Positions 35,068 through 44,418 of a stretch of 57,130 nucleotides of DNA are shown here, piece after piece. This stretch comes from Terriglobia bacterium. GTDB lineage: Bacteria; Pseudomonadota; Alphaproteobacteria; Acetobacterales; Acetobacteraceae. Numbering within the stretch: the first letter of the stretch is position 1; each line of letters opens with the position of its first letter. The DNA lies in assembly GCA_023511585.1 (NCBI GenBank), contig JAIMBF010000010.1, positions 1 through 57,130 of the forward strand. The letters are read 5' to 3'. The translations under genes and the position numbers were made by a program. The notes beneath the pieces are model-generated. The model searched no databases. It was not told the origin of the DNA and saw nothing but the letters and a program-made list of their open reading frames with translations.

Positions 35068-37875
35068 ATGAGCCAAAATTCGGATTATCGGAACACCGTT
35101 TTTCTCCCGCAAACAAGTTTTCCCATGCGCGCGGATCTCCCGCGCAAGGAACCGCAAATTCTCGCCCAGTGGGAAGAGATGAAGCTCTGGGAGCGGATGC
35201 GCGCGGAAAACCGCGGCGCACGCAAGTTTATCCTGCATGACGGGCCGCCTTATGCGAACGGGCCGATCCATATCGGCACCGCACTGAACAAGGTGCTCAA
35301 GGACATTATCAATCGTTCGCGGCAAATGTCGGGCCTCGATGCCTATTACGTCCCGGGATGGGACTGCCACGGCCTGCCCATCGAATGGAAAATCGAAGAG
35401 GAATACCGCGCCGCCGGGCGCGACAAAGACTCGGTGCCGGTTCTGAAGTTTCGCGCCGAGTGCCGCGCATACGCGGAACACTGGATGAAAGTGCAGGAGA
35501 AGGAATTTCGCCGCCTCGGGGTTGCGGGTGACTGGGCGCATCGTTACGCGACCATGGATTTTCCGGCAGAAGCCGCGATTGCGGCGGAGATCGGCAAGTT
35601 TTTGCTTAACGGTGCGCTCTATCGCGGGCTGCAGCCGGTGCTCTGGAGCCCGGTCGAGAAGACCGCGCTCGCCGAAGCCGAAGTGGAGTATTATGAACAT
35701 ACCAGCACCGCGATTTGGGTGCGGTTTCCGCTGCAGAAGGCCCCGAAACCGGAACTCGCGGGTGCTGCCGTCGTCATTTGGACCACAACGCCCTGGACCA
35801 TTCCGGGCAACCGCGCCATCGCTTATGGGCGAGACCTCGACTACGCGTTGATTCGTATCGGCAGCGTTACCGAAGGCTCGCTGGCGCGACCGGGGGAGGC
35901 CTTGCTGGTCGCGGTGGCGCTACAGGAAAGCTTTGCGGCCGCCCTCGGCATTACGAGCTACACGGTGGAGCGGGTGTATCGCGGCGAAGACTTGGCCGGT
36001 GCGGTCGCGGCTCACCCGCTCCGCGGCCACGGCTATGATTTTCCGGTGCCGCTTTATGCCGGGGACTTCGTCACCACCGAAGCCGGCACGGGCTTTGTGC
36101 ATGTGGCGCCCGGCCACGGCGATGATGACTTTATTCTCGGCCGTGCGCACGGGCTGGAAGTGCCGGATACGGTGGGCGATGACGGCACGTTCAACGCCTG
36201 GGTGCCGCTGTTTGCGGGGCTTCATGTCTATAAGGCGGATCCCCGCGTCTGCGAGGAATTGCAAAAAGCGGGCGCGCTTTTGGGCCGACAAGATTTCGTG
36301 CATTCCTACCCGCATTCTTGGCGCTCAAAGGCGCCGCTGATTTTCCGCGCCACGCCGCAGTGGTTCATCCGCATGGACGGCCCGCAGCAGATCCGCGCAA
36401 AAGCGCTGAACGAAATCGCCAGAACCCACTTCGTGCCCGATGCCGGACGCAACCGCATTGCGGGGATGATCGCCGCACGGCCGGATTGGTGCATCAGCCG
36501 CCAGCGCGTTTGGGGCGTGCCCATTCCGGTGTTTGTCGAGCGGGCCACCGGCGAGCCCTTGCGGGATCCTGCCGTGCTTGCCCGGATTGTCGAGGCCTTC
36601 GCCGCCGAGGGGGCCGATGCATGGTATTCCTCCCCTCCTGAACGCTTCCTGGGCCCCGGCCGCAACCCCGCCGATTACGAACAGGTGAAAGACATCGTCG
36701 ATGTCTGGTTCGAGTCGGGCTCCACGCATGCCTTCGTTCTGGAGGCGCGCGGCCTGCCGTGGCCCGCAGACCTCTACCTCGAAGGCTCCGATCAGCATCG
36801 CGGCTGGTTTCATTCGTCGTTGTTGGAAGCGGTCGGCACGCGCGGCAAAGCACCGTTTAAGGCGGTCCTTACCCATGGTTTCGTGTTGGACGAGCAAGGA
36901 CGCAAAATGTCGAAGTCGCTCGGCAATGTGGTGGCGCCGCAAGAAGTCTTGGAACAATACGGCGCCGACATTCTGCGTCTTTGGGTGATGATGTCCGACA
37001 TCACCGATGATTTGCGCATCGGGCCCGATATTTTGCGCCAACAGGCGGAAGTCTATCGGCGGGTGCGCAATACGTTTCGCTTTCTGCTCGGTTGCCTCTA
37101 TAACTTCAAACCCGAGGAGCGCTTGCCGGAAGCGGAAATGCCCGAGCTTGAGCGTTTTGTGCTGCATCGGCTCTACGAGTTGGATCAGCGCATCCGCAAG
37201 GCGGCGGAAAGCTATGACTGGGTAGGTGTCTATCCCGAGCTGCACGCATTTTGCGCCAACGACCTCTCCGCCTTTTATTTCGATATCCGCAAGGACACGC
37301 TCTATTGCGATCGGCCGGACAATCTTCGCCGTCGGGCGGCGCGCACGGTGCTGGATCATCTGCAGCGCTGCCTTTCGATTTGGTTTGCCCCGGTCTTGGT
37401 CTTTACCGCCGAAGAGGCGTGGTGGACGCGCTTCGGCGACGATGTCAGCGTGCATTTGCAGACCTTCCCCGAACTCCCGAAGGCTTGGCGCGATGAGGAG
37501 CTGGCGCGGAAATGGCAGGCAGTGCGCGCCATTCGCGGAGTGCTCACGCAAAAGCTCGACGAGGCGCGCAAAGCCGGAAGCTTGGGCTCGTCGTTGCAGG
37601 CCCGCGCCGAGTTCGTCTTTCCGCCCGATGCGGAAATTTGGCTGAGCGAAGCGGAATGGGCGGAAATCGGCATTGTCTCGGCCGCGACAGTGCGCCGCGA
37701 AGCCGGGGTAGAGCCCCCCTGCCGCGTGGAGCTTCACCGGGCGGAAGGCGAGAAATGCGCCCGGTGCTGGCGGGTACTTCCGGAAGTGGGCGAGAACAAG
37801 CGCCATCCGCTGCTCTGCCGTCGTTGCGTGGATGCCGTGGAATCCGGGCTGGTTTCGCCGTCGGCGGCCGCATGA
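35068..37875 (+). CDS. ileS: Isoleucyl-tRNA synthetase
   Basis: A 935-residue class I synthetase that charges and edits tRNA-Ile. The HIGH motif is HIGT in ANGPIHIGTALNKVLKD, followed by YVPGWDCHGLPIEWK. The CP1 editing domain includes VIWTTTPWTIPGNRAI, and KMSKS begins at residue 613 (RKMSKSLGN). The C-terminal zinc finger has C-x2-C in KCARCWRVL and again in LLCRRCVDAV. The start at ATG 35068 begins MSQNSDYRNTVFLPQT. The stop overlaps lspA by ATGA. Confidence 0.97.
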   Translation: MSQNSDYRNTVFLPQTSFPMRADLPRKEPQILAQWEEMKLWERMRAENRGARKFILHDGPPYANGPIHIGTALNKVLKDIINRSRQMSGLDAYYVPGWDCHGLPIEWKIEEEYRAAGRDKDSVPVLKFRAECRAYAEHWMKVQEKEFRRLGVAGDWAHRYATMDFPAEAAIAAEIGKFLLNGALYRGLQPVLWSPVEKTALAEAEVEYYEHTSTAIWVRFPLQKAPKPELAGAAVVIWTTTPWTIPGNRAIAYGRDLDYALIRIGSVTEGSLARPGEALLVAVALQESFAAALGITSYTVERVYRGEDLAGAVAAHPLRGHGYDFPVPLYAGDFVTTEAGTGFVHVAPGHGDDDFILGRAHGLEVPDTVGDDGTFNAWVPLFAGLHVYKADPRVCEELQKAGALLGRQDFVHSYPHSWRSKAPLIFRATPQWFIRMDGPQQIRAKALNEIARTHFVPDAGRNRIAGMIAARPDWCISRQRVWGVPIPVFVERATGEPLRDPAVLARIVEAFAAEGADAWYSSPPERFLGPGRNPADYEQVKDIVDVWFESGSTHAFVLEARGLPWPADLYLEGSDQHRGWFHSSLLEAVGTRGKAPFKAVLTHGFVLDEQGRKMSKSLGNVVAPQEVLEQYGADILRLWVMMSDITDDLRIGPDILRQQAEVYRRVRNTFRFLLGCLYNFKPEERLPEAEMPELERFVLHRLYELDQRIRKAAESYDWVGVYPELHAFCANDLSAFYFDIRKDTLYCDRPDNLRRRAARTVLDHLQRCLSIWFAPVLVFTAEEAWWTRFGDDVSVHLQTFPELPKAWRDEELARKWQAVRAIRGVLTQKLDEARKAGSLGSSLQARAEFVFPPDAEIWLSEAEWAEIGIVSAATVRREAGVEPPCRVELHRAEGEKCARCWRVLPEVGENKRHPLLCRRCVDAVESGLVSPSAAA

Positions 37876-38399
37876 GCCGAGGCCGCGTATTTGCCGCGGG
37901 CCTCGCTTCGGCAGGCCTCGTGCTGATCGCCGACCAGCTCAGCAAATGGTGGGTGCTGGATATTTTGCGGCTGCCGCTCCGCGGGCGTGTGGATCTTCTG
38001 CCGGTGCTGAGTCTCACCATGGTCTGGAACCGCGGTATTACGTTCGGTTTGTTGCATGAGTTCGGCGCTTGGGCCTCTCCGCTGCTGGTGGCAACCGCGG
38101 TCGCCATTGTGCTGGCCTTGGGGGCTTGGATGTACCGCGCGGAACGGCTGCTGGTGGTTATTGCGTTGGGCGGCATCGTGGGCGGCGCGATCGGCAACGT
38201 GATCGACCGGTTGCGCTTCGGCGCCGTGGCCGATTTCATTCATGCACATGCGTTCGGTTATTCGTGGTATGTCTTCAACATTGCCGATGCGGCCATCGTC
38301 TGCGGGGTTGCATTGTTGGTGCTGGACACGGCAATGGTGCGAACCACCGAAGCGGGCCACGGCAAAGACAATTCGCGCCGGAGGTTACATCCGCCATGA
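37872..38399 (+). CDS. lspA: Lipoprotein signal peptidase
   Basis: LspA cleaves signal peptides of diacylglyceryl prolipoproteins in the inner membrane. The 175-residue protein has four membrane segments and the two catalytic aspartates: D121 in GAVADFIH, just after GNVIDRLRFG, and D139 in FNIADAAIV. It is coupled by four-base overlaps to ileS upstream and to a lipoprotein gene downstream, the last probably one of its substrates. Confidence 0.95.
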   Translation: MSRGRVFAAGLASAGLVLIADQLSKWWVLDILRLPLRGRVDLLPVLSLTMVWNRGITFGLLHEFGAWASPLLVATAVAIVLALGAWMYRAERLLVVIALGGIVGGAIGNVIDRLRFGAVADFIHAHAFGYSWYVFNIADAAIVCGVALLVLDTAMVRTTEAGHGKDNSRRRLHPP

Positions 38400-38932
38400 A
38401 CCCGTTCAGAAATGCTTCGATGCTTGTATTTCGGCTCAGCGGTCTGGCTCTGGCGGCAGCGGGGCTGGCCGCGTGCGATCCGATCCCGGATGCTTCGCAC
38501 AGCATGGGGCTGACCCGCGACGGTGCCCACCAATTCGAGGTGATCACGCATCCGCCGCTGCAAATACCGCCCGATTTTTCCAATCTGCCGCCGCCGAAGC
38601 CGGTCGAGGACCAGCCCTCGGGCCCGCCGGTTCAGGCCCAGGTTGCGGCGATTCTCGCCCCGCAAGTGGCGCTGGCGACGGATGCCGTGCCGCTGACGCC
38701 CGGTCAGAAAGCCCTGGATGCCGCGGCAGGCCCGCAGCCGCCGGCGGATATTCGCCAGCGAATCGATGCCCTGCCGCATCCCGCACCGGCCGAGCATAGC
38801 TGGATCGACGCTCTGACATTCTGGAGCTCGCCCGCGCCCCAGGAACCCATTATCGACCCGATCGCCGAGGCCAAGCGCCTGCATCAACCGATTCCGGCCG
38901 CGGCCGTTGCCGCGCCCACGCAATCGCAATAG
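38396..38932 (+). CDS. bamF: DUF3035 lipoprotein, BamF-like outer-membrane assembly subunit
   Basis: A 178-residue predicted lipoprotein: hydrophobic signal then lipobox LAAC with C27. The rest is low-complexity and proline/alanine rich, with the DUF3035 core around PPLQIPPDFSNLPPPKP. In Caulobacter a DUF3035 lipoprotein was identified as the BAM complex subunit BamF; I transfer that name by family and by position after lspA. It overlaps the lspA stop by ATGA. M16 peptidase genes are often found next, but here an accessory block begins. Confidence 0.8.
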   Translation: MNPFRNASMLVFRLSGLALAAAGLAACDPIPDASHSMGLTRDGAHQFEVITHPPLQIPPDFSNLPPPKPVEDQPSGPPVQAQVAAILAPQVALATDAVPLTPGQKALDAAAGPQPPADIRQRIDALPHPAPAEHSWIDALTFWSSPAPQEPIIDPIAEAKRLHQPIPAAAVAAPTQSQ

Positions 38933-39015
38933 GACGCCCGATAGTGCGCAGACCTTCCGCGGTGTGGGGCCGGATGCGCTTGCTCATTTGCCGCTTGCTC
39001 TAAAAGGCGCGGCCC

Positions 39016-41229
39016 ATGGCTTTCGGTTTTCGTGGCGTGACATTCGCGAAACGCCGGCCTATCGATCTTGCAGAGCGACTGGCCCATTTCCCGCGAGAAG
39101 GCCTGCCTCTGAAGGCTCCCGTCCTCGTTCACTGGGATGAACATCAGATTCCGTTTCTGGAAGCGGAACACGACGAAGACCTCGCCGTCGCGCTCGGTGT
39201 TCTCCATGTTCATCTTCGCTGGGGGCAAATAGAAATGATGCGCCGGCTTGCGCTCGGGCGCCTTTCCGAGATGATCGGGCCGGCCGGCATAAAGATCGAT
39301 CACGCGCTGCGCGCTCTCGGCATTGCGCGAACCGCAGCCGCCATCATGCCGCTTTTGCCAGAGCAGACGGCGCGATGGCTAAAATGTTTCATCGACGGTA
39401 TTAATCATGCGATCGAACATCTGCCGAAAATGCCGCCAGAATTTCGAATTTTGGGGATCAAGCGCGAACACTGGCGGGTTGAAGACGTTCTGGCTCTCGG
39501 GCGGCTGGTTTCTGCGGACGTGACATGGTTAAGCCTGATCCCCTTGTTGCGCGAGAAAAACGAAGCGCTCGTCTTGGAAATTTGGCGTAGGCTTGTCGGC
39601 CTAAACAGAGATCGTGCGGAAAGGGCGCCGTCAGGCCGGCTTCTGCGCCGCGGATTGGACCAGTTCGCCGGGCTTTCCTGGAGCGGCGGCAGCAATTCGT
39701 TCGCCATTGCACCCTCCCGAAGCGAATCCGGCGCGGCCATGCTCGCGAGCGATCCGCATCTTGCCGCGACAATCCCCGGTCCTTTTCTTATCGCCGGATA
39801 CAAATCCCCTTCCTTCCATCTTGTCGGGCTGATGATCCCGGGGCTCCCGTTTGTCGCGCTCGGACGCAATCAGTGGATAAGCTGGGGCGGCACAAACCTT
39901 CACGCGGCGAGCAGCGAGTTGTTCGACATTTCCGATCTCCCTTTGGAAGAAATAACAGAACGCCGCGAGCGGATCCGCGTGCGCTGGTGGCGGGATCGCA
40001 GCGTGGCAATTCGCGAATGCGCTTATGGGCCGGTTATTTCCGACTTGAAAATCATCCCTCGCAAAAAAGGCCGCACGCTGGCGTTGTCTTGGATGGGAAG
40101 CAAGCCGAGCGATGAATTCACCGCAATGCTCCGCCTGAACCAAGCACGGAATTGGGATGATTTCAAAGCGGCGCTCACCCTTTTTGCGGTTCCCGGGCAA
40201 AACTTCACCTACGCGGATGTGGACGGCCATATCGGAAAGCTGATAGCGGCGAAGCTTCCGAAGCGCCCGCTTGCACCTCCGCATTCTCCGATCCTGCCGC
40301 TGAGTTTCGCCGCTCATTGGCAGAACTCTGTAACGGCAGCCGATTTGCCGGCAATTTTTGATCCTGCCGAAGGATTTATCGCATCGGCGAATGAAAGACC
40401 GTCGGGGTTTCCGGTTTCCGTCGGTTATCTCTTTTCTTCAAATAACAGAATCGAGCGGCTCAAGTTTTTGCTCGGCCATAAACACCGGCACTCGCTCGCG
40501 GATATCGGCGGGATCCAACGCGATATTTCCGTGCCCTCCAGTCGCGAAATCCGCGACGAATTGCTGCAAAGCCTGCGTTCGGCAAAGATGCTTGAGAATG
40601 AAACGGCACGGCATCTGGCCCGGGAGCTCGAAGCGTGGGACGGAAACTATAGCGCGAATTCGCGCGGGGCCTTGTGTTTTGAGTTGTTCTTTTTTCTGGT
40701 CGCGCTGAAGACGAGCGGCAGCAAACGACTCTCCCTCTATGCAAAAGGCTGGAACGCCTGGGAACTGATGCGCGAAGACATCGCCTCGGCAACGCTAGAG
40801 CAGCGCGAAAGAGCGGTTCGAAAGGCTCTGCCCGTCTTGGCGCGAAGATTAAAAAATTTCCATGTTTGGGGCGATATGCATCGGCTTCGCCTTCGGCATT
40901 TCGCGGGCTTTTTCCCGATCATCGGGCGCCGGTTTCATTTCCTGGATTGGCCCGCGGCGGGAAACAGCGAGACCGTCCTGAAGACCGCACATGCCCCGAC
41001 GGATCGCCGCCACGCGGTAAGGCTTGCAACCACAGCGCGGCACATTTCGGATCTCGCCGATCTCGATTGCAATTACTTTGTTCTGCTCGGCGGCCAGGAC
41101 GGGTGGCTCGGCAGCACGACAATGCTCGACCAGGTTCCATTGTGGCAAAAAGGCGACTACATTCCGGTGCCGCTCAGTTTGGAAGCGGTGCGGCGTCGGT
41201 TTTCCATCCACATGGAACTCAAACCGTGA
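39016..41229 (+). CDS. Penicillin acylase-family Ntn hydrolase without signal peptide
   Basis: A 737-residue member of the penicillin/acyl-homoserine-lactone acylase family, amide hydrolases that mature by self-cleavage. The alpha-chain region has PVLVHWDEHQIPFLEAEHDED and the GRLSEMIG motif. The maturation site lies at GGS226NSF, so S226 would become the N-terminal nucleophile of the beta chain; ASDPHL and FVALGRNQWISWGGTN follow as expected. Unlike most relatives no signal peptide is seen, so it is probably cytoplasmic. It starts a three-gene unit with a GH3-like ligase (36-base gap) and a secreted beta-helix protein. The true substrate is unknown; N-acyl amino acids or acyl-homoserine lactones are candidates. 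Confidence 0.82.
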   Translation: MAFGFRGVTFAKRRPIDLAERLAHFPREGLPLKAPVLVHWDEHQIPFLEAEHDEDLAVALGVLHVHLRWGQIEMMRRLALGRLSEMIGPAGIKIDHALRALGIARTAAAIMPLLPEQTARWLKCFIDGINHAIEHLPKMPPEFRILGIKREHWRVEDVLALGRLVSADVTWLSLIPLLREKNEALVLEIWRRLVGLNRDRAERAPSGRLLRRGLDQFAGLSWSGGSNSFAIAPSRSESGAAMLASDPHLAATIPGPFLIAGYKSPSFHLVGLMIPGLPFVALGRNQWISWGGTNLHAASSELFDISDLPLEEITERRERIRVRWWRDRSVAIRECAYGPVISDLKIIPRKKGRTLALSWMGSKPSDEFTAMLRLNQARNWDDFKAALTLFAVPGQNFTYADVDGHIGKLIAAKLPKRPLAPPHSPILPLSFAAHWQNSVTAADLPAIFDPAEGFIASANERPSGFPVSVGYLFSSNNRIERLKFLLGHKHRHSLADIGGIQRDISVPSSREIRDELLQSLRSAKMLENETARHLARELEAWDGNYSANSRGALCFELFFFLVALKTSGSKRLSLYAKGWNAWELMREDIASATLEQRERAVRKALPVLARRLKNFHVWGDMHRLRLRHFAGFFPIIGRRFHFLDWPAAGNSETVLKTAHAPTDRRHAVRLATTARHISDLADLDCNYFVLLGGQDGWLGSTTMLDQVPLWQKGDYIPVPLSLEAVRRRFSIHMELKP

Positions 41230-41265
41230 AGCACGATCGACGATGCAGATCCCGAAGCCGGCGCG

Positions 41266-42816
41266 ATGTTTGACGCAACCCCGCTTCTTCGTCTTTTCGC
41301 CGGCCATCGCCTCAAAAAGCTTGCGCATGACGATGCGCAGCAGACGCAGAGGCTTGTATTGTTGCGGCTCCTGCGACGTGCACGCCATACCGAGTTCGGC
41401 CAAAAACACAGGTTTGCAGATATTTCCGATATAACAACGTTCCAACGGCGTGTCCCGCTCCGGCATTACGAGGATTTTTGGCGCGAATATTGGGGCCGCT
41501 CTTTTCCGATATTGAAAAATCTCTGCTGGCCGGGGACGATTCCCTACTTTGCGCTAACCTCGGGAACGACCACGGGAAAAACGAAATATATTCCCGTTTC
41601 TCGTGAGATGATTGCGAGCAACAAGCGCGGGGTGCTGGACGCATTCACCTATCATCTGCGCGCGCATCCGAAAAGCCGCGTGCTTGCCGGGAAGAATTTT
41701 ATGCTTGGCGGCAGCACTTCCCTCAAACAGGAAGCTCCGGGCATCTATAGCGGGGATCTCAGCGGGATCGCGGCACGCGAAGTGCCGTGGTGGGTTCGCC
41801 CTTGGTTTTTCCCGTCGCTCCATTACGCCTTGATCGCGGATTGGGAAACCAAAATCGATACACTAGCGCGGCTTGCGTTGCACTCGGATATCCGCACGAT
41901 CGCCGGCACGCCCAGCTGGGTTCTGCTGTTCTTCGCCAAACTCGCGGAAATTCGGCCGGATTTGCCGACCAGAACCACCAGTTATTTCCCCAATCTCGAA
42001 CTCTTTCTTCACGGCGGCGTGAACTTTGAGCCTTATCGCCGACAATTCGAGAATCTTTTTCAAGGAAGCACCGTCGATATGCGCGAAGTCTATACGGCGA
42101 GCGAGGGTTTCATCGCCGTTGCCGATCGCGGCTATGGCGAGGGGCTTCGCCTGATGACCGATCACGGCATCTTTTACGAATTCGTGCCCGTTGAAGAGAT
42201 CGAAAGCGAAAAGCCTCCCCGGCATTGGCTTGGTTCCGTGGAGCAAGGCGTCAACTACGCCGTGGTCTTGTCGACTTGCGCGGGACTTTGGTCCTACGTT
42301 CTCGGCGATACGGTGCGGTTCGTCGAGCGTCATCCGCCGCGCATTCTGGTGACCGGCCGCCTTTCTTACTTTCTCTCCGTATTCGGCGAACACTTGATCG
42401 GAGAGGAGATAGAAGCCGCGGTCGAAACAGCGGCCTCGGCCATTGGTCAGCACGTCGTGGACTATACCGTCACACCGATTTACCCGTCCGAGCCCGGGCA
42501 GCGGGGCGGCCATCTTTTCTTTGTTGAATTTTCCACGCGCATCGATGACCTTTCGCTTACGCGTTTTGCCCAGGCTCTCGATCACGCGCTCGGTGATCAA
42601 AACGAAGATTATCGGACGCATCGCCTCAAGGACTTCGGTATGGCCGCGCCGCGTATCGCCGCGGTTTTACCGGGCTCGTTCGCGGCGTGGCTGAAAGCCC
42701 AAGGCAAACTCGGAGGGCAAAACAAGGTTCCACGGGTGCTTCACGATCCCGCCGCGGTTCGTGCCTTAGAAGAATTTCTCGAGCGCGAGCAGAGAATTTA
42801 CGGAGCCACATCCTAA
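41266..42816 (+). CDS. GH3 auxin-responsive-promoter family acyl-adenylate/amido synthetase
   Basis: A 516-residue GH3-fold enzyme of the adenylating superfamily. In plants GH3 proteins join acyl acids such as indole acetate or jasmonate to amino acids; bacterial members are poorly studied. The ATP motifs are present: ALTSGTTTGKTKYIP (96-110), YTASEG (276-281) and YVLGDTVRF (344-352), then TGR (363-365) and the hinge region GEHL (374-377). The length is close to plant GH3s. It sits between an Ntn amide hydrolase and a secreted beta-helix protein with short gaps, so the three are very likely one operon. I infer it forms an amide conjugate; the acid and amine are unknown. Confidence 0.85.
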   Translation: MFDATPLLRLFAGHRLKKLAHDDAQQTQRLVLLRLLRRARHTEFGQKHRFADISDITTFQRRVPLRHYEDFWREYWGRSFPILKNLCWPGTIPYFALTSGTTTGKTKYIPVSREMIASNKRGVLDAFTYHLRAHPKSRVLAGKNFMLGGSTSLKQEAPGIYSGDLSGIAAREVPWWVRPWFFPSLHYALIADWETKIDTLARLALHSDIRTIAGTPSWVLLFFAKLAEIRPDLPTRTTSYFPNLELFLHGGVNFEPYRRQFENLFQGSTVDMREVYTASEGFIAVADRGYGEGLRLMTDHGIFYEFVPVEEIESEKPPRHWLGSVEQGVNYAVVLSTCAGLWSYVLGDTVRFVERHPPRILVTGRLSYFLSVFGEHLIGEEIEAAVETAASAIGQHVVDYTVTPIYPSEPGQRGGHLFFVEFSTRIDDLSLTRFAQALDHALGDQNEDYRTHRLKDFGMAAPRIAAVLPGSFAAWLKAQGKLGGQNKVPRVLHDPAAVRALEEFLEREQRIYGATS

Positions 42817-42837
42817 AGCGATCGGGAGAGAGTACTA

Positions 42838-43944
42838 GTGCGACTTTTACGAAATCTGCCTGCATTTCTTGCAGCGATAACAACTCTTGCTTTGTTGTTT
42901 TCCGCTCCGGAAGCACACGCCTGCCTCGCGGGAGGCGATGAGCGAACGATTAACGCCGCCTTGCAGGGTCCGGGCACAAAAGCCGAGCTTTGCCCGAGAG
43001 CGATATTCCTGCTTCATGCACCGATCGTGCTTTCTGCCGACGGGCAGGAAATTGCGACCGCCGGCTATCCCACTGACGAAACCCGAGCGATTGTGCGCGT
43101 TGTCGGCCGCTCGCTTGCCACGGCCATCACGTCGCGCGTCTCGAATATCGCGATCCGCAACATCGAGGTTGACGGTTCGCGCCCGGCGCTCGGCCCGATT
43201 CCGGGCGGCAGAGCTTTGATCGAGATCGGCGGGGCCGTCAGCAATATCCGTGTTGATTCCATAAGTTCTCATGATCCGCGAGGATGGTCGGCGCTGCACG
43301 TCTTCGAAGGCGGCGGAAAATGCCGCGGCGCTTTTGTAACGAACAACCGCATCGGCCCTGCCGGCACGCCGGATGGGCACTGGGCAGACGGTATTTCCTT
43401 CGCATGCCGAAACGGCTTGATTGCCGGAAACGTTATCACGGATGCCTCGGATGGCGGAATTGTGATCTTCGGCGCGCCGGGAACCGTCGTGGAGAATAAC
43501 CTTGTTCGCACGCGCAGGAATATTTTGCTCGGCGGCATCAATTTGGTGGATTATCAGCCGTTTTTTGGTGATTACACGGGCACCATCGTCCGCCACAACC
43601 GCATCGAGGCGGATGGCGGGTTTATCAAAGTAGGCATCGCAATCGGCCCTGCAACGTGGCAACCCGATAAGGGGCTCGTCAATTCCGGCGGGCAGGTGAT
43701 CGACAATCTGATCACCGGTTCCGGTATCGGTTACGGGATTGTGGTGAGCGGGGTAAACAACTTTGTTGTTATGAATAACCGGGTGGCTGCAAAACTCGGC
43801 GGAGCAGTGGGTCCTGGATGCCCTCGGAACCAAATAGCGCCGGGGCAAGCGCTGGTGGTGAATCCCGGAAACAGCCAGGGGCGATTTCAAGCCGATTTTC
43901 TGCAGGCTCCCATCCAATACGCGATTTGCATTCAGCCAAGATAA
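42838..43944 (+). CDS. Secreted right-handed parallel beta-helix protein
   Basis: A 368-residue protein with an N-terminal signal peptide (AFLAAITTLALLF, predicted cleavage after AHA). The body shows the turn pattern of parallel beta-helices, with repeated N-N-x and G-N segments: VTNNRIG, IAGNVITDA, VENNLVRT, RHNRIE, IDNLITGSG and MNNRVAAKL. This is as in pectate-lyase-like carbohydrate-active folds, although I see no certain catalytic set. The start is GTG 42838 with GGGAGAG upstream, 21 bases after the GH3-like gene. Pectate lyase C-like or alginate-epimerase-like chemistry is possible, or a non-enzymatic surface role. Confidence 0.75.
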   Translation: MRLLRNLPAFLAAITTLALLFSAPEAHACLAGGDERTINAALQGPGTKAELCPRAIFLLHAPIVLSADGQEIATAGYPTDETRAIVRVVGRSLATAITSRVSNIAIRNIEVDGSRPALGPIPGGRALIEIGGAVSNIRVDSISSHDPRGWSALHVFEGGGKCRGAFVTNNRIGPAGTPDGHWADGISFACRNGLIAGNVITDASDGGIVIFGAPGTVVENNLVRTRRNILLGGINLVDYQPFFGDYTGTIVRHNRIEADGGFIKVGIAIGPATWQPDKGLVNSGGQVIDNLITGSGIGYGIVVSGVNNFVVMNNRVAAKLGGAVGPGCPRNQIAPGQALVVNPGNSQGRFQADFLQAPIQYAICIQPR

Positions 43945-44418
43945 AGAGCTTAAGATGATCCGCCCGCATTTCAGGGGCGAATGAATGCCTTTCGGTAAGC
44001 GCGTATGAACGAGGTTCGGCTGTTTCTCTGCGGCGATGTGATGCTCGGGCGAGGTATTGACCAAATCCTTCCGCACCCTAACCGCCCGGAACGCATCGAG
44101 CGACCGATCCCCCGGCATCAGGAACATCGTCTCTCACGAAGCGCCGGCACAACGCACGTTCGATTTCCAAACGCGAGAAGAGTTTGAGCAAAACGTCCGT
44201 GAAATCCCGCTTGCCTGCTCGCCCGAACGTGCCGGGGTAAGCTTTGAGATGCGCTCGCACCGGTGAAAACGAACCCCGCGAGCCGGCGGATGGGTCCAAG
44301 CCGGCCGCGCACGCCGAAAAATCTGACGCAAACCCCGAGCCCATGCCACCCGTTTGGCTCCGGATGAGCTTGATTTTGATCAATGCGGCGCATCTCCCGC
44401 CAGGAATAAAAACCAACC
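43945..44418. other. Gene-poor gap with capA remnant
   Basis: About 470 bases between the beta-helix gene and an alpha/beta hydrolase. It contains the 5' fragment of a capA-like gene (44005-44187). The remaining 230 bases show no recognisable protein on either strand and no terminator with a T-tract; I take them as decayed coding sequence. Confidence 0.5.
44005..44187 (+). pseudogene. capA-like gene fragment (poly-gamma-glutamate synthesis protein N-terminus)
   Basis: The first 29 codons, MNEVRLFLCGDVMLGRGIDQ followed by ILPHPNRPE, match the start of CapA/PgsA metallophosphatase-like proteins, including the metal-binding GDVMLGRG. After this the frame degenerates (ERPIPR may be a second surviving piece) and stops at 60 codons, against 350 or more in intact relatives. 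It is therefore a truncated remnant with at least one internal deletion. Confidence 0.65.

Noticed and set aside
36325-37806. 493-codon minus-strand frame opposite ileS
   Set aside because: Antisense to conserved ileS catalytic and zinc-finger regions; composition is typical of shadow frames.
39016-41229. Beta-lactam resistance function for the penicillin-acylase-like gene
   Set aside because: Family name only. It has no signal peptide and sits with a GH3 ligase, so a natural acyl amide substrate is more likely.
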